From positions 420,048,257 through 420,112,256 of the forward strand of contig NC_081415.1 of NCBI RefSeq assembly GCF_030272615.1: 64,000 nt of DNA, written 5' to 3'. The notes beneath the pieces were generated by a model that saw only the letters and a program-made list of their open reading frames with translations, did not search any database and had not been told where the DNA came from. Positions 1 to 10,926 of this stretch are shown in pieces (positions within the stretch are counted from its first letter, which is position 1; every line of letters begins with the position of its first letter). This stretch comes from Cryptomeria japonica (taxonomy: Eukaryota > Streptophyta > Pinopsida > Cupressales > Cupressaceae). The translations under genes were made by a program, and so were the position numbers.

Positions 1-64
1 CCATGAGGTTTCTGTAGAACAACTTTCAAAATTGGATAACCAATTTGACGATTTTCTATAATGG

Positions 65-3000
65 ATGTCTCAAGAATACCCTGATAGTCAAGCTCTTCCT
101 TTAATTGAGGGTCTAAAACGTATGCTTCAAAGTGATAAGAATGGAATTGATATTTTGCGTGGTATTGCACACATTGTGGATTCAAATGTGATGCCTATGA
201 AGAGTTGTGCTGAAACCTTAGGTTATACACAACCTCCTACTCAAGACAATCGTTCTATTCCTTTGACGACTCCTATTGCTAGTATACCTACTTTTACATC
301 AAACATAATGACTACTTCAATACAAGACACTCCTCCTATGATCACTAATCATGGGGGCAATCCTTCTTCTTCAATTAAACCTCTTCCTTCATTCAATCCA
401 ACTTCTTCATTCATTCCTTCAATGAGTGTGCCTATTATATCACCACAAATGAACATGACACAAGGGGGCAATTCATTTAACCCTTCCATTCCTCCTTGTA
501 GTGTTCCTCCTTTCCAATCATCTCCTATGACTAACTATCATAGTGTCCCACCACCTTACTCTCTACCTTCTTTCAATAACATAACACCTCCATCACAATC
601 TAACACGTCCAATATGAACTCTTCGACTGAAGCGACCATTAACAATCTTGCACAAACTGTCTCTTCTTTACAACAACAAATTGCCTCTATGAATCAATCT
701 AAGTTTAGTGTGCCCACATTTGATGTTGCGAGCCCACTTTCTCTTGATATTGTTCGAGCTATTCCCCCTAAACATGTTGAAATTCCACATTTGGAGCTTT
801 ATAATGGTAAGGGTGATCCTCTAACACATGTTAAGACCTTTCAAACAATATGTACTGATTTTGCTTATGACCAAAGGTTGCTTGCAAAATTGTTTACTAG
901 AACATTAAGAGACAAAGCCCCCCTACAATGGTATGGCTCATTGCCTTCCTATTCTATTACTTCTTTCGAACAACTTGCAAATGCTTTCATTCAACAATTT
1001 CAAAACAATATAAGTCCTAAAGTTACTTTGATTGATTTAATGCATTGTAAACAAGGTGTTAAAGAAAAAGTGACTGATTTCATTGGTAGATATAAGCATT
1101 TGTATGCTCAAATTTCTTTTCCAATGCCTGACAATGATATTCAAAGAATCTTTATTTCTAATTTACAAAAAGATATTCGAGACAAACTTCTATTTTCTGA
1201 GTTTACTTCTTTCCAACAGTTGTGTGCAACTCTTCACAATTATCAACTGACTGTGAGTCAAATGGAACAATCACATCCTATGGCTCCGAGTGATAAGGGT
1301 GATAGTAGTCAACAACCATTTGGGAAGTTTAAACCGAACAGAGAGTCCATTAAATTCAATGAAAACATCATCAACAACAATGTGAATGCAGCATCAGGTG
1401 TGCCTCCTATTTCTAAATTTTTCAAGAGAGAAAGAAAATTTACTCCTTTGAATGAATCATTGCATAGTATTATGAATAATTTACTGGAACAAAATGTGCT
1501 TACTCTTCCTCCTATAAGGCAAATTGATCCTGCAAAGATTACTTCACCTTATTTTGATAACAAATCTTTTTGTCAATTTCATCGTCAACCTGGGCATGAT
1601 ACTAAAAAATGTTTTGCTTTAAAGGGGAAAATTCAAGATTTGATTGATAATAATACTATCTCTGTTTCTGGTGTGAATGATAAAGGCAACAAATCTGTAG
1701 CTCCTCCTAACCAAAATCTTCAGATTTTTACTGATCCATTACCTTCTCATACCTCTAATGCGATTGATACTATTGATTCCTCTGTCTCACCTGATGATCT
1801 TGTGTCTATGACTCCTAATGTGATTAACTTTGTAGAGCAGCAAGAAATCCCTAAAGAACCTTCCATCACATTTGATTCCAGTGAAACTATCAGGGCACCT
1901 GATGGTCCTTTATATATAGTTGCAAAAGTCAAAAATACACCTTGCCGTGGAGTGCTTATTGATCCTTCTTGCATGGTTAATGTCATTACTGAAGAATTCC
2001 TTTTTACTTTGCAATTGAATCAAGTTATCTATGATGAAACAAATGTGGTTGTGAAACTATTTAATGCATTTTCTTCTCCTGCAATTGGTTCTATTACATT
2101 ACCTATTGAGGTCCATAACAAATCCCTTGATGTGAGCTTTTCTATTATTCCTTCGTCCGAACAATTTCGTGTGAAGTTTGGCTATCCTTGGCTATCTTCC
2201 ATGAAAGCTATTGCTTCTCCTATTCACAAGTGTTTGAAATTTCCCCATAATGGTGAAGTTGTTACTGTCAATCATAGCCTCTTTAAACCAGCTGAAAGAA
2301 CTTCTAGCGTTCCTATCGATTATTTTTGGCCTAAACAATTCCAATCTCTTCCTCCGCGAAGTGATCATCTTTTCAAATCTTATCAAAAGTGGAAAAAAGA
2401 CATGATCTTATCTCTAAGTGAACCTAGAACACCCAAACTTGACATTCCTATCATTCTTGAGAAGGAAGTTCTTCCTTTGAAAGATAAAACTAATGTCTTT
2501 CCTCAAGAAGATTCCCAACCCATTCCTATGGATGTGACTATGTCTATGCCTAATAAACCTTCTAAAAGTAGACCTATACCTCCTCGTCATGATGGACTTG
2601 GTCTTCTTCCTAAACCAAAAATTCCTCCTTTATATGGAACAGTTCCTCCTCCTTCCTTCTATAGAGAGAAGAGACCTTCTTCTTCTCCTATTATCCAGCC
2701 TAAGAGACCACAACCTAAACACCCAAGTGCTAAGGATGAGAACATTCCTCCTCCTCAATCTCCTAATCTTCCTACTAAGACTAGACGAAATCATTCTGCA
2801 CGTGAACGTCGACGAAAGCGTTGTCTTAGAGCTCAAGCAGCTGCTTCTCAAACTTTGCGATCCCCAAAAACACCTTCAACAAGCATTATTCCATTTTTTC
2901 CTCAGCCGACGATTGAGCCGAAATCTCCTAAACATAAGATGCATGATGGTCTTGATCCTGTGCGAGTTAAAGATCCTATTTTTATAAATCTTGATGATGA

Positions 3001-3238
3001 TATAGATGAAAATGTTATTCATGATGAAAATGCTACTTCTCTTGTTCATTCTGATAGTGAATATGAACTTGTTGATATTGATAACCATTTATCTAACGAA
3101 TTTTCTAAAGCACTTATCCTAGCTCCTAGACAAGAACACCGCGGCTTGGGATATGAACATAGCCCTTGTTTGGATCTTGTGATAGCTCCATCTGCTGTGT
3201 TGGATGTTCCTCCTCTAGCGTGTTTCCTACCTTCCTGA
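65..3238 (+). CDS. Gag-protease polyprotein of the non-autonomous Gypsy-like element
   Basis: One open frame of 1057 codons. Residues 1-230 are Pro, Ser, Thr and Asn rich. A plant retrotransposon gag domain follows at about 238-400, with the block LQWYGSLPSYSITSFEQL. A C-x2-H-x4-H-x4-C type knuckle (CQFHRQPGHDTKKC) lies near 500-516. A retropepsin-like segment with GVLIDPSCMVNVI lies near 628-641. The last 350 residues are Pro/Lys-rich and then acidic, and I do not recognise them. Family knowledge: gag would form the virus-like particle in the cytoplasm and the protease would cut the polyprotein. The frame stops before any polymerase. Similarity to copy 2 begins before position 65, so this start is set by the open frame and is probably not the native one. 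Confidence 0.8.
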   Translation: MSQEYPDSQALPLIEGLKRMLQSDKNGIDILRGIAHIVDSNVMPMKSCAETLGYTQPPTQDNRSIPLTTPIASIPTFTSNIMTTSIQDTPPMITNHGGNPSSSIKPLPSFNPTSSFIPSMSVPIISPQMNMTQGGNSFNPSIPPCSVPPFQSSPMTNYHSVPPPYSLPSFNNITPPSQSNTSNMNSSTEATINNLAQTVSSLQQQIASMNQSKFSVPTFDVASPLSLDIVRAIPPKHVEIPHLELYNGKGDPLTHVKTFQTICTDFAYDQRLLAKLFTRTLRDKAPLQWYGSLPSYSITSFEQLANAFIQQFQNNISPKVTLIDLMHCKQGVKEKVTDFIGRYKHLYAQISFPMPDNDIQRIFISNLQKDIRDKLLFSEFTSFQQLCATLHNYQLTVSQMEQSHPMAPSDKGDSSQQPFGKFKPNRESIKFNENIINNNVNAASGVPPISKFFKRERKFTPLNESLHSIMNNLLEQNVLTLPPIRQIDPAKITSPYFDNKSFCQFHRQPGHDTKKCFALKGKIQDLIDNNTISVSGVNDKGNKSVAPPNQNLQIFTDPLPSHTSNAIDTIDSSVSPDDLVSMTPNVINFVEQQEIPKEPSITFDSSETIRAPDGPLYIVAKVKNTPCRGVLIDPSCMVNVITEEFLFTLQLNQVIYDETNVVVKLFNAFSSPAIGSITLPIEVHNKSLDVSFSIIPSSEQFRVKFGYPWLSSMKAIASPIHKCLKFPHNGEVVTVNHSLFKPAERTSSVPIDYFWPKQFQSLPPRSDHLFKSYQKWKKDMILSLSEPRTPKLDIPIILEKEVLPLKDKTNVFPQEDSQPIPMDVTMSMPNKPSKSRPIPPRHDGLGLLPKPKIPPLYGTVPPPSFYREKRPSSSPIIQPKRPQPKHPSAKDENIPPPQSPNLPTKTRRNHSARERRRKRCLRAQAAASQTLRSPKTPSTSIIPFFPQPTIEPKSPKHKMHDGLDPVRVKDPIFINLDDDIDENVIHDENATSLVHSDSEYELVDIDNHLSNEFSKALILAPRQEHRGLGYEHSPCLDLVIAPSAVLDVPPLACFLPS

Positions 3239-4026
3239 AACATTGACCAGCAAGATCGGGGGGTAGATGACGTGCTAGACTAGTTTCATTAGCATAGCAG
3301 ATTCTCTCCCCCTCTCTTTTGTTACTTCCTCTATATGTTACTCTCATTCTTCTATTTGTTGTCCTTAGTGTTGTCTACTTGAGGACGATGCAAAGCATTG
3401 AGATCTCTTGGTCTCTCTCATGTTGACTCAAAAGACACATGTGTTCCCTTCTTCTAGGTGACCTTCCTTGATTGGGGAATGAAGAACAATTATGCATACA
3501 TACATATGATATACATGAATTATCATACAGCATACTGACCCCGAGGAAAGCGAAGTCACCTTGTGCTTTGTGTTTTGTGTCTATTATCCTTGGGCTTATC
3601 TCACACTTGGGGGCTAAATCCTTGTGATAACGTGCTCCTTTCCTTTCTCATTCTTATATGTATCACTACCTTAAAGCAATCACCCTCGGTGAGGCGTGTG
3701 CGATCGCTTTAACATAGGGGGGCATACATCTCGTCCATATCTTTTCAAGATACTTGAAAATTTCTTGACAAATTTAGCTTTGCCTTGAAAATTTTTGATA
3801 TCTTTCTTGCATGACTCATAGTGAGGGAACCTTACTACTGACAGTCATGGTTCTCCCTCGTGATCTTCCCTTTTACTGTGTCAATCGAAGTCGTAAGATC
3901 CTTAGTCCACTGGGGGCTTGGTGTATCTTGCCTCCTTGACGTGGTGAAAGTTTTTCAATGTTGTTTCCTTGTACTTTACCGGAAGTATGAGCGTACGCTT
4001 ATACTCCCGCTAAAGTGGGGGCTAAA
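3239..4026 (+). other. 3' noncoding stretch and polypurine tract of gag-pro copy 1
   Basis: About 790 bases without a supported gene lie between the end of gag-pro and the 3' LTR. The last bases before the LTR, AAAGTGGGGGCTAAA, form the expected plus-strand primer site (polypurine tract). I see no pol remnant here on either strand. Confidence 0.6.
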
Positions 4027-4204
4027 TGTAGCATCCTAAAATTGTGACACTTGCAATTTCGACTGCATTTCGGTCTTCACGATGGCGATGCAACACGCAA
4101 CCTGAATGGAGACCCCGAAACCTGATTATGACACCAAAAACTGCATTTTCTTGCACCCTGGCCTGAACCTCCTTTGCAGCCTGCTGTCTCGGGAGGTGGG
4201 ACCA

Positions 4205-4292
4205 GAGTGCCCAGCGCCCTGGTCCTTCAGGACCAGGGCACCCAGCGCCCTGGTCCCCCAGGACCATGGCACCCAGCGCCCTGGTCCCTGGG
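4205..4292 (+). repeat. GC-rich palindromic minisatellite in LTR of copy 1
   Basis: CAGCGCCCTGGTCC is repeated three times at about 36-base spacing, alternating with GGACCAGGGCACC and close variants. Neighbouring units are inverted relative to each other, so the RNA could fold into a strong GC stem. It stands out from the AT-rich surroundings. A single unit of the same kind is left in the LTR of copy 2 near 27560. Confidence 0.75.
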
Positions 4293-4407
4293 TCCTATTT
4301 TGGGCCCGGTCTCTTTTGGACTTCGGGTCTTTATGTTTGCAAATTGGAAAATTATCTTTCCTGGTTGGCCTAAGGTCGGGAAAATCAGTCTATTAACCCT
4401 AATTGGC

Positions 4408-4418
4408 AAGTATATAAA
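4408..4418 (+). promoter_or_regulatory. TATA box of LTR of gag-pro copy 1
   Basis: AAGTATATAAACTAC lies about 380 bases into the LTR, where a plant LTR promoter usually has its TATA box. Only the sequence match supports it. Confidence 0.45.
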
Positions 4419-5400
4419 CTACATTTTCCTCTTTCATTCGATATGATGGAAAAAGCGTGGAAACTATACTCAAGCATTCAAGCATTCTTTCAAGCAATTG
4501 ATCATTCTAAGTCTCCATTCAAGGCTAAGTGTTGTATTCAAGACAAGGATTCAACCATTGAAGAGGAGATCACATACTACATGCTACATACAACATACAA
4601 CAATACAACAAACAACAACATCTATACCTTCGCACATAAGGATACAAACATCCTTACAACAAGGTATTAGTACTTGTTTTACATTACATTTATAGCATTT
4701 CTCATTTCTTGGTTAATTCCAAAACCGGGGTTTGACCTAAGGGCAAACCCCTAATCCCTAACCCCCCAATCGTCTTCGCTTTTCTGTGTGTAGGTTGCAG
4801 GTATGTGGCTGAAATTGAAGATCTGGAATCCTTGTGCAGAGACGAACAGATCCCCCTTCGTTTCGCGGATTTTTTGGAGGACCGTGTGCACGCCGGGCGC
4901 CATCGTCCCGTCAACTTTTGCTCAAATTTGTAGGACAGCGCCGTATCGACATTTTACTGCTAATTCCAGGTCTGCAGCTTCATCCTATATCCCTATCTCA
5001 GTTTATAAGCGAATCTTTGTCACTTTCTATGCATTCCTAGCTTAATTCTTCTATCAACATTCTTTACAAAAGAGGGTAGCCTTGCTTTCTTAACCCTTGA
5101 AACTCATTTAGCATCCAATCTTGCATTGTGTGGGATTGGATCTTGTGGGTTTCAACCCCTCTTTTGAATGTAAAGTCTCTCCCCTAAGTGAAAACCATCA
5201 ACCCTAGTGAATCTCCCTTCTCTCTCCTTGGAGTTGGAAGAGGGGAGAGCAACTAGGGTTCGATCGCGATTTTCCGCTTTACAGAGTGTTAATATAACTT
5301 GTTTTGATTTGCGATATTTCAAGTTATGTATAGATATCAATGTGGTGTTTTGATCAAAATATGATTGAGTTGCGTACCTTGTTTCAAGTTCAATGTGTGA

Positions 5401-5590
5401 AGCCTGAGTTGTGTTACAAGCTGGTATGGGTTGGAAACTTGAGTTGTGTTACAAGCTAATATGGGTGGGAAACTTGAGTTGTTTTACAAGTTTATGTGAT
5501 TATGGAGACTTGATTTGTGTTACAAGTTTTGATATGGTTTTTGATAACTTGAGTTGTTTTACAAGTTGATATGAAATGATAGGATTTTGA
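5401..5590 (+). repeat. Tandem repeat, about 40-45 bp unit, five copies
   Basis: The core ACTTGAGTTGTGTTACAAG recurs five times with small changes, with TATGGGT-type sequence between cores. It lies between the end of the gag-pro LTR and the PMD frame, in the 3' region of the Tat element. No coding role is seen. Confidence 0.75.
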
Positions 5591-5765
5591 ACTTGATGTA
5601 GATGAGCAAATTGTTTCATGTTGTTGATGTGAGTTTGATTTTGATATCTTTGTTTTGATGTGGAAACTGATATTGGATTTTTTTTGCTTGTTGACAGGAG
5701 CGATTGAGTGTGGTGCAGTCGCGAGAGATATTTCCGAGACCGTGGACATTGATACCGCGATTGTC

Positions 5766-7480
5766 TTAGGCTGATCTGGACATTATTGAGAGATGTGGGT
5801 TGACCTCTCTTTTGGATATGCCTCGGTTCACTGTGAACTGAGAGCTACTGACAACATTGGTGGAGAGGTGGCATAGCGACACAAACACCTTTCATTTTGC
5901 TACTGGAGAGATGACAGTCACCCCAGAGGACTGTTACAAGATTCTGCGGATTCCCGTAGTAGGTGCACTACTACCATATGAGCAGTTGGAGGAGGGTGGG
6001 ACAGAGGCACTGTGCCGTATCATCCACGACGAGACAGTCTGTGGCTATGAGATCTAGTGGTAGGAGTTTTTGGACCTGGATTACGCACCACTACCATTTG
6101 TACTAGCAGGGTTCATTGGTGGATTCCTTTGTCCTGATCGTAGGTCAAAGGGATTCTTGGTGGGATGGGGGCTGGTATTGGAGGAGATGGTGACACAGGG
6201 CCAACGGTTTTCATGGAGATCAGCTATGCTGGCCCATCTATACAGGGGTCTACATGAGGTGGTATACCTTGGTTACGGTAGTTTGTCAGCTGGTGTGACA
6301 CTGTTACAGGTATGGTGCTGGGAGCACATTCCAGCGGCGAGGCCACTAGCAGATAGGGACAGGCCCGTGGGATGCGCATATACGTATGGATACAGGGGTC
6401 TAGTTGTCTAGCGTAAGCTGGGAAAACTAGAGCATTGGAGGAGAGTGCTTGATGATATAGATATGGTCACCTGGCGACCGTATACAGGATGTGAGGTGTG
6501 GGCAGAGGATGGGATGGAGATGCCCTTTGTTTTTATGACCAGATACCTGATCAGGAGGACCCCGTTTGTGATCGAGAGGTTTGTGGTGACCCAAGTTTTG
6601 AGGCAGTTTGGGCGCCAGCAGGGTATTCCACAGGGAGCGTGCCTATATGCACGCCGGAGGCAGGATGTAGCGGATTGTGGGCCGACCATTGATAGTGAAA
6701 TGGCGGTGGAGGAGTTTGTCGGGTTGGCCGGGCAGATATGGGATTATGCCCCTGAGATTCAGGATGCCGGCATGACTGATGAGTTTGCCCGATTGTTTGC
6801 TGCGCGGGCGGTGGCCAAGATATCTGATCCTGATGAGATGAGGGCAGCTTTTGATTCTGATGAGGAGGAGGGAGAGGGAGATGATGATGATGATGGAGAG
6901 GAGCTAGAGGGAGGCGGGGAGGTAGAGCTAGGAGAGGAGATAGGGGTGTGGAGAGAGCGGTGAGACAAGGGATGATAGATAGGGGGAGAGGTGAATTGGC
7001 TATTGGAGCCGGTGGAGAGGGGAGAGCGAGGGAGGTGCTAGCTGCAGTGGGGGGGTTCGATGAGGTGGGGGGGTTTGATGAGGCGAGGCGACCAGCACAG
7101 AGGAGGAGGACAGATGTGCTCCCACCTCCAGCATCGAGGATAGGCCGAGTAGGAGGAGTTGCCCTTGCACAGGTACCGCTACGGGTTCGGATCCCTACAC
7201 ATGTTGAGGATGCACAGATTCGGACCCTACAGGTGACTGTACAGCAGCTGCAGGCACAAATTTTGACATATCAGCGATAGATTTCTCAGTTGACCATTGA
7301 GCGGGACACTGAGATAGAGCGGAGGGGGCGAGCGGAGGAGGTGGTGTCTAGTATGCAGAGAGCAACGGCGGGTGGTCCTATGAGAGACACCCTGAGAGAG
7401 TTAGCGTTGAGATCTCAGGAGGCGAAGTACTATCGGCGGTACTATGAGGCTGTGGTACCCAGGGACCGGTGAGTACAGAG
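5766..7480 (+). pseudogene. Plant mobile domain (PMD, MAIN-like) frame, antisense in Tat element
   Basis: The translation has the hallmark of the plant mobile domain: LVERWHSDTNTFHF, then GEMTVTPEDCYKILRIP, a middle block with GWGLVLEEM, and LLQVWCWEHIPAARP. An acidic tail near 6850-6950 and a Gln/Arg-rich, coiled-coil-like end near 7200-7470 follow. PMD proteins include the host factors MAIN and MAIL1, and related domains ride on transposable elements. This one lies antisense to the Tat polyprotein, after integrase, where Tat elements are known to carry an extra antisense ORF, so I read it as element cargo. The stretch is richer in G and C than its neighbours. It is broken by a few breaks. 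The exact start is unclear; a possible splice acceptor (TTGACAG) lies near 5697. Confidence 0.7.
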
Positions 7481-9059
7481 CTTTGCACAGTAGAGATCTA
7501 GTCAATCTCGAGATACTGGGTCGCGGTCGGAGAGCCAAGGTGTGACAGGGCCACCGAGACAGGACCCTCCTGGGGATCTAGGAGCGGGTGCATCTGGAGC
7601 TAGACCATCTCCGTCAGGGGATAGTCATACTTGAGAGACGTGGTCTCTGTTGTATTTTTGATCATTGTTATTCTTTGTACTGGACACAGTGTTTGACATA
7701 TTTTGTACATTTTGATCATTTTTGAGATATATATACGGCACCATTTTCTTTGATCATGTGGTGTGTTTATATGGATGCATGTGATGTGGGTTATTTCTTC
7801 ATGATGATGCAATGCTTAAATAGATGATATAATGTATGATGCAGGATGTATGCTTTTATATGCTGTGAGATGTATCTTGAAAATGAGATGTATGATTTGA
7901 TATGCTGTGTGATGTATCTTAAAAATGAGATGTATGATTTGATATGCAACTAAATGTAAAATGATATGCAAGTATGTTAAAATGATATGCAACTAATTGT
8001 AAAATGATATGCAAGTATGTTAAAATGATATGCAACTAATTGTAAAATGATATGCAACTAATTGTAAAATGATATGCAAACTATGTTTTTTGGTAGCATC
8101 CTCATTCTGTATTTGCCATCCGATATAGCCATATTTGTTTGCTTTCTTTGTAGGTATCATCATTGAGCATTGATTTGTTTAAGATATGTTGAAAATTTAT
8201 ACAAGCATAATGGTATAATTGAACCATAATGACCTGAGAAAAATTTACATGAGATTTGATTTTGCAAGATAGCACAAGCGTCAAGGTATAATTGAACCAG
8301 GACGACCTGAGTGCGTATTGCGTAAACAGACAAGATTAGATCATTTGAATGCGTGAAGTGGAATCGGGCCCTCAATGATATTCGACGTATCATGGCTCGA
8401 GGCGAGTATTCACACAGTACAAATGATCGCCTCCCAGACAGAAGACTAAGAAAATATTGGAAGTTCTTCATGACCTATAGCTTTGAAGCATTTAGTGAGA
8501 CAAGGAAAAGAATCCAATAATTCAAAAAATTCAAAATGCAAAACTAGTCAAGATTTATGCTGTAATGCAACATCCAGTACTTCAGAAAATCATCCATCCT
8601 TGGTATTTTTGTGAATTGTTTTGCTTTGTTTTGCGATGAAGCGTAGTTTTTGGTTTGTTGGATGTCATGTTGTTGAGTTTTGCAAATAGCCTTGATGTCT
8701 TGAATGTTTACCATATTTAGACGATTGGAATACCCCTAGCTGAGTGTGCCTCTTGATGTGAATATGTACAGTGATTTCCAAGCCATGGTGGATTTGTGGT
8801 AAGAGGATATATATAGACAAACCAAGATAGTGACTACGCTAAGTATGTCCTGAATGGATATGTGCTAAGTGTCGGGCAATGGTTGATAGTGTTTGGACGG
8901 ACAAAGAGTAAGGAGATAGATAGAGGAGCCATTCTTTCACAAGAGCGCCTGTTTACTAGGTTTTCACCATTTGTTTTTATTGTACTTTATGTTTTTGCTT
9001 TTTCTGGATTTTTTTTGATTTTTTTGCTTATTTTTGCCTTTTGCCGTGCACTAGGCTAC
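7481..9059 (-). other. 3' noncoding region of the Tat element
   Basis: About 1.6 kb between integrase and the antisense PMD frame. It holds the AT-rich tandem repeats at 7850-8085 and otherwise no supported gene. Confidence 0.5.
7850..8085 (+). repeat. AT-rich tandem repeats with the core ATGATATGCAA
   Basis: Two copies of a roughly 54-base unit (GAGATGTATGATTTGATATG) are followed by about six shorter units of 20-24 bases built on AAAATGATATGCAA plus CTAATTGT or GTATGTT. They lie in the 3' region of the Tat element. The stepwise shortening of the unit suggests slippage growth. Confidence 0.75.
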
Positions 9060-10509
9060 TTAAGTGTAGTACCTCTTTAGATGGATGCTGTTAGTTGGTT
9101 CGTCGAGCACATCTCCTTCTAAATTTGTTAGCTGATAGGCACCTGATCCATAGACTGATATGATAACATAGGGACCCAACCAATTAGGTTCAAATTTTCC
9201 TTTCTTTTCTCGATCTTGTTGATTTCTTGGACTTTCTTTGAGGACTAGATCACCAACCTTGAAGTTGCGGGGGATGACTTTGTGATTGTAGCTCCTGCAC
9301 ATGCATTGTTGATATGCTTTGAGATGAGTATAAGCATGCTGACGTCTTTCATCTAATAGTTCAAGTTCTTGCAGTCGGTTAACTCGATACTCTTCATCTG
9401 GGATTAAACCTTTCAAAGAGACTCTGAGAGATGGGATTTCTACCTCCAGGGGTAAAATGGCTTCTGATCCATATACCAATGAGTATGGTGTTGCTCCTGT
9501 AGGTGTGCGGATGCTGGTTCTGTATGCCCAAAGTGCTGGATTGAGTTGTACGTGCCAATCTTTGCCTGCATCATTCACTGTTTTCTTTAGGATTTTTAGT
9601 ATTGTTTTGTTAGATGTTTCCGCTTGACCATTTCCCCGTGGGTAGTATGGTGTAGAGAACCTATGTTGGATTTTGAATTTTTCACATAGTTCTTGGACAT
9701 CTTGATTTTTGAAAGGCCGTCCATTATCTGTGATAATTGAATTTGGAATACCATATCTGCAGATCAGATAATTGAGGATAAAAGAGGCAATTTGTTTCCC
9801 AGTCACTGTGGTCATGGGAACTGCTTCTATCCATTTGGTAAAGTATTATGTTGTTGTTGTAATGAACTTGTGTCCATTTGAAGATGAAGGATGAATTTTG
9901 TCCACTAAGTCAAGTCCCCCATTGACAAAAGGGCCAGGATGTTGTAAATCGTTGCAGTTCCTGTGTTGGTGCATGTATCAGATTACCATGGATCTGGCAT
10001 TTAGGACATTTCTTAGTGAAGTGATATGAGTCTTTCTCCATTGTAGGCCAGTAGTATCCCATCCTTAGAAGCTTTTTAGCAAGAGTAGTGCCGCTTGAAT
10101 GTGTGCCACAAATACCTTCGTGAAGCTCGTGTAAAGCCGAATCGGAATCATTACGATCAAGGCAACGAAGAAGAGTACCATCGAGACCTCGATGATACAA
10201 AGTATCGGCGGTAAGGGTGTAACGGGCAGCTTGTCGGATAAAGTTACGTTTTTGGTTACGTGATTGGTCAATTGGTAAGATATTATGCTTGAGGTAGTCG
10301 TATATCGGTCCATATAACGGAGAATCTGAACTAGTCAAGGCATAGATAACCTGGGATTCAGAGTGGTCATAGGCGGGGGAGAACAGTTGCTCTACCAGGA
10401 ACTCGTAACGACTCTGTTGCTCTGAAATTTGTAATAGTGAAGTGATAGTAGCCATTGCATCGACTGTTTTGTTGTTCAATCTTGGTATTTGCTCGAAAGT
10501 GATGTGCAC
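9060..10509 (-). pseudogene. Tat integrase (zinc-binding part and catalytic core)
   Basis: The N-terminal HHCC zinc-binding region is visible as HELHEGICGTHSSG followed by CPKCQIHG, at about 10000-10140. The catalytic core follows with SIITDNGRPFKN and YYPRGNGQAETSNK, then the LNPALWAYRTSIRTPTG block typical of plant Gypsy integrases. Family role: it would insert the cDNA into the genome in the nucleus. Its position after both RNase H parts fits the Gypsy order. It is a fossil, broken more than once. Confidence 0.8.
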
Positions 10510-10515
10510 AAAATA

Positions 10516-10896
10516 CTATTTGAAGTCATCCACCATTCGCTTGTAGGGTAGTAGCTTGTCATCCTTTGTCTGATAGTTGTTGTTAATTTGATGGATGATC
10601 AGTTGCGAGTCCCCATAGACTTTTAACTCTGTGATTTTCCATTCTACGGCCATTTTGATGCCTATAACCAGTGCCTCATATTCAGCCACATTATTTGTGC
10701 ATGGAAACATAAGCCTATATGATCTTGGTATAGTGTGTCCTTCAGGAGTGATGAACAAAATGCCAGCACTGGAACCATGTTGTGTATAGGATCCGTCAAA
10801 GTATAGGGTCCATTGTTTAGTAGAAAGAGCAAGAACGTCCCTGTCTGGAAATTCAATCTCCATGGTGTGTTTGCCTGGTAGTGGTGCTTCAGCCAA
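10516..10896 (-). pseudogene. Second (archaeal-like) RNase H of the Tat element
   Basis: WTLYFDGSYTQHGSSAGILF, then NNVAEYEALVIGIKMA and VYGDSQLIIHQIN, show the D, E and D positions of RNase H type I in the usual order. A second RNase H between the retroviral-type one and integrase is a known trait of the Tat lineage and is the main reason for the lineage call. Confidence 0.75.
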
Positions 10897-10926
10897 CTGA
10901 TCTGCAATTGCTAGTCCCTTGATGGC

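Larger units (their letters stand above)
1..5282 (+). mobile_element. Gag-pro LTR element without visible pol (Gypsy-like), copy 1
   Basis: The visible part has a long gag-protease frame, a 3' noncoding stretch, a purine-rich tract ending in GTGGGGGCTAAA and a 3' LTR that starts TGTAGCATCC. No reverse transcriptase, RNase H or integrase lies between the protease and the LTR, so the element is non-autonomous by structure. Its 5' LTR and the start of gag lie left of the window. Copy 2 at 21762-27753 has the same gag and protease order and shows where the missing start should be. It sits inside the 3' part of the minus-strand Tat element, since the Tat 3' LTR is not seen to its right. It looks close to whole in the part that can be seen and is the youngest-looking layer of the nest. 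Family assignment to Gypsy rests on the gag and protease type. Confidence 0.7.
4027..5282 (+). repeat. 3' LTR of gag-pro copy 1
   Basis: It starts TGTAGCATCC directly after the purine tract, and I place its end at CCGCTTTACA, near 5282. Length is about 1.26 kb, matching the 1.2 kb LTR of copy 2, which has the same GACCAGGGCACC-type block. A TATA box is present near 4410. The right edge is the less certain one because the partner LTR is outside the window. Confidence 0.55.

Noticed and set aside
1747-1986. Antisense open frame within the protease region
   Set aside because: It is a mirror of the conserved coding strand, with no recognisable protein.
2589-2987. Overlapping 132-codon frame within gag-pro
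   Set aside because: It is Leu-rich and shifted against the conserved gag-pro frame, with no domain of its own.
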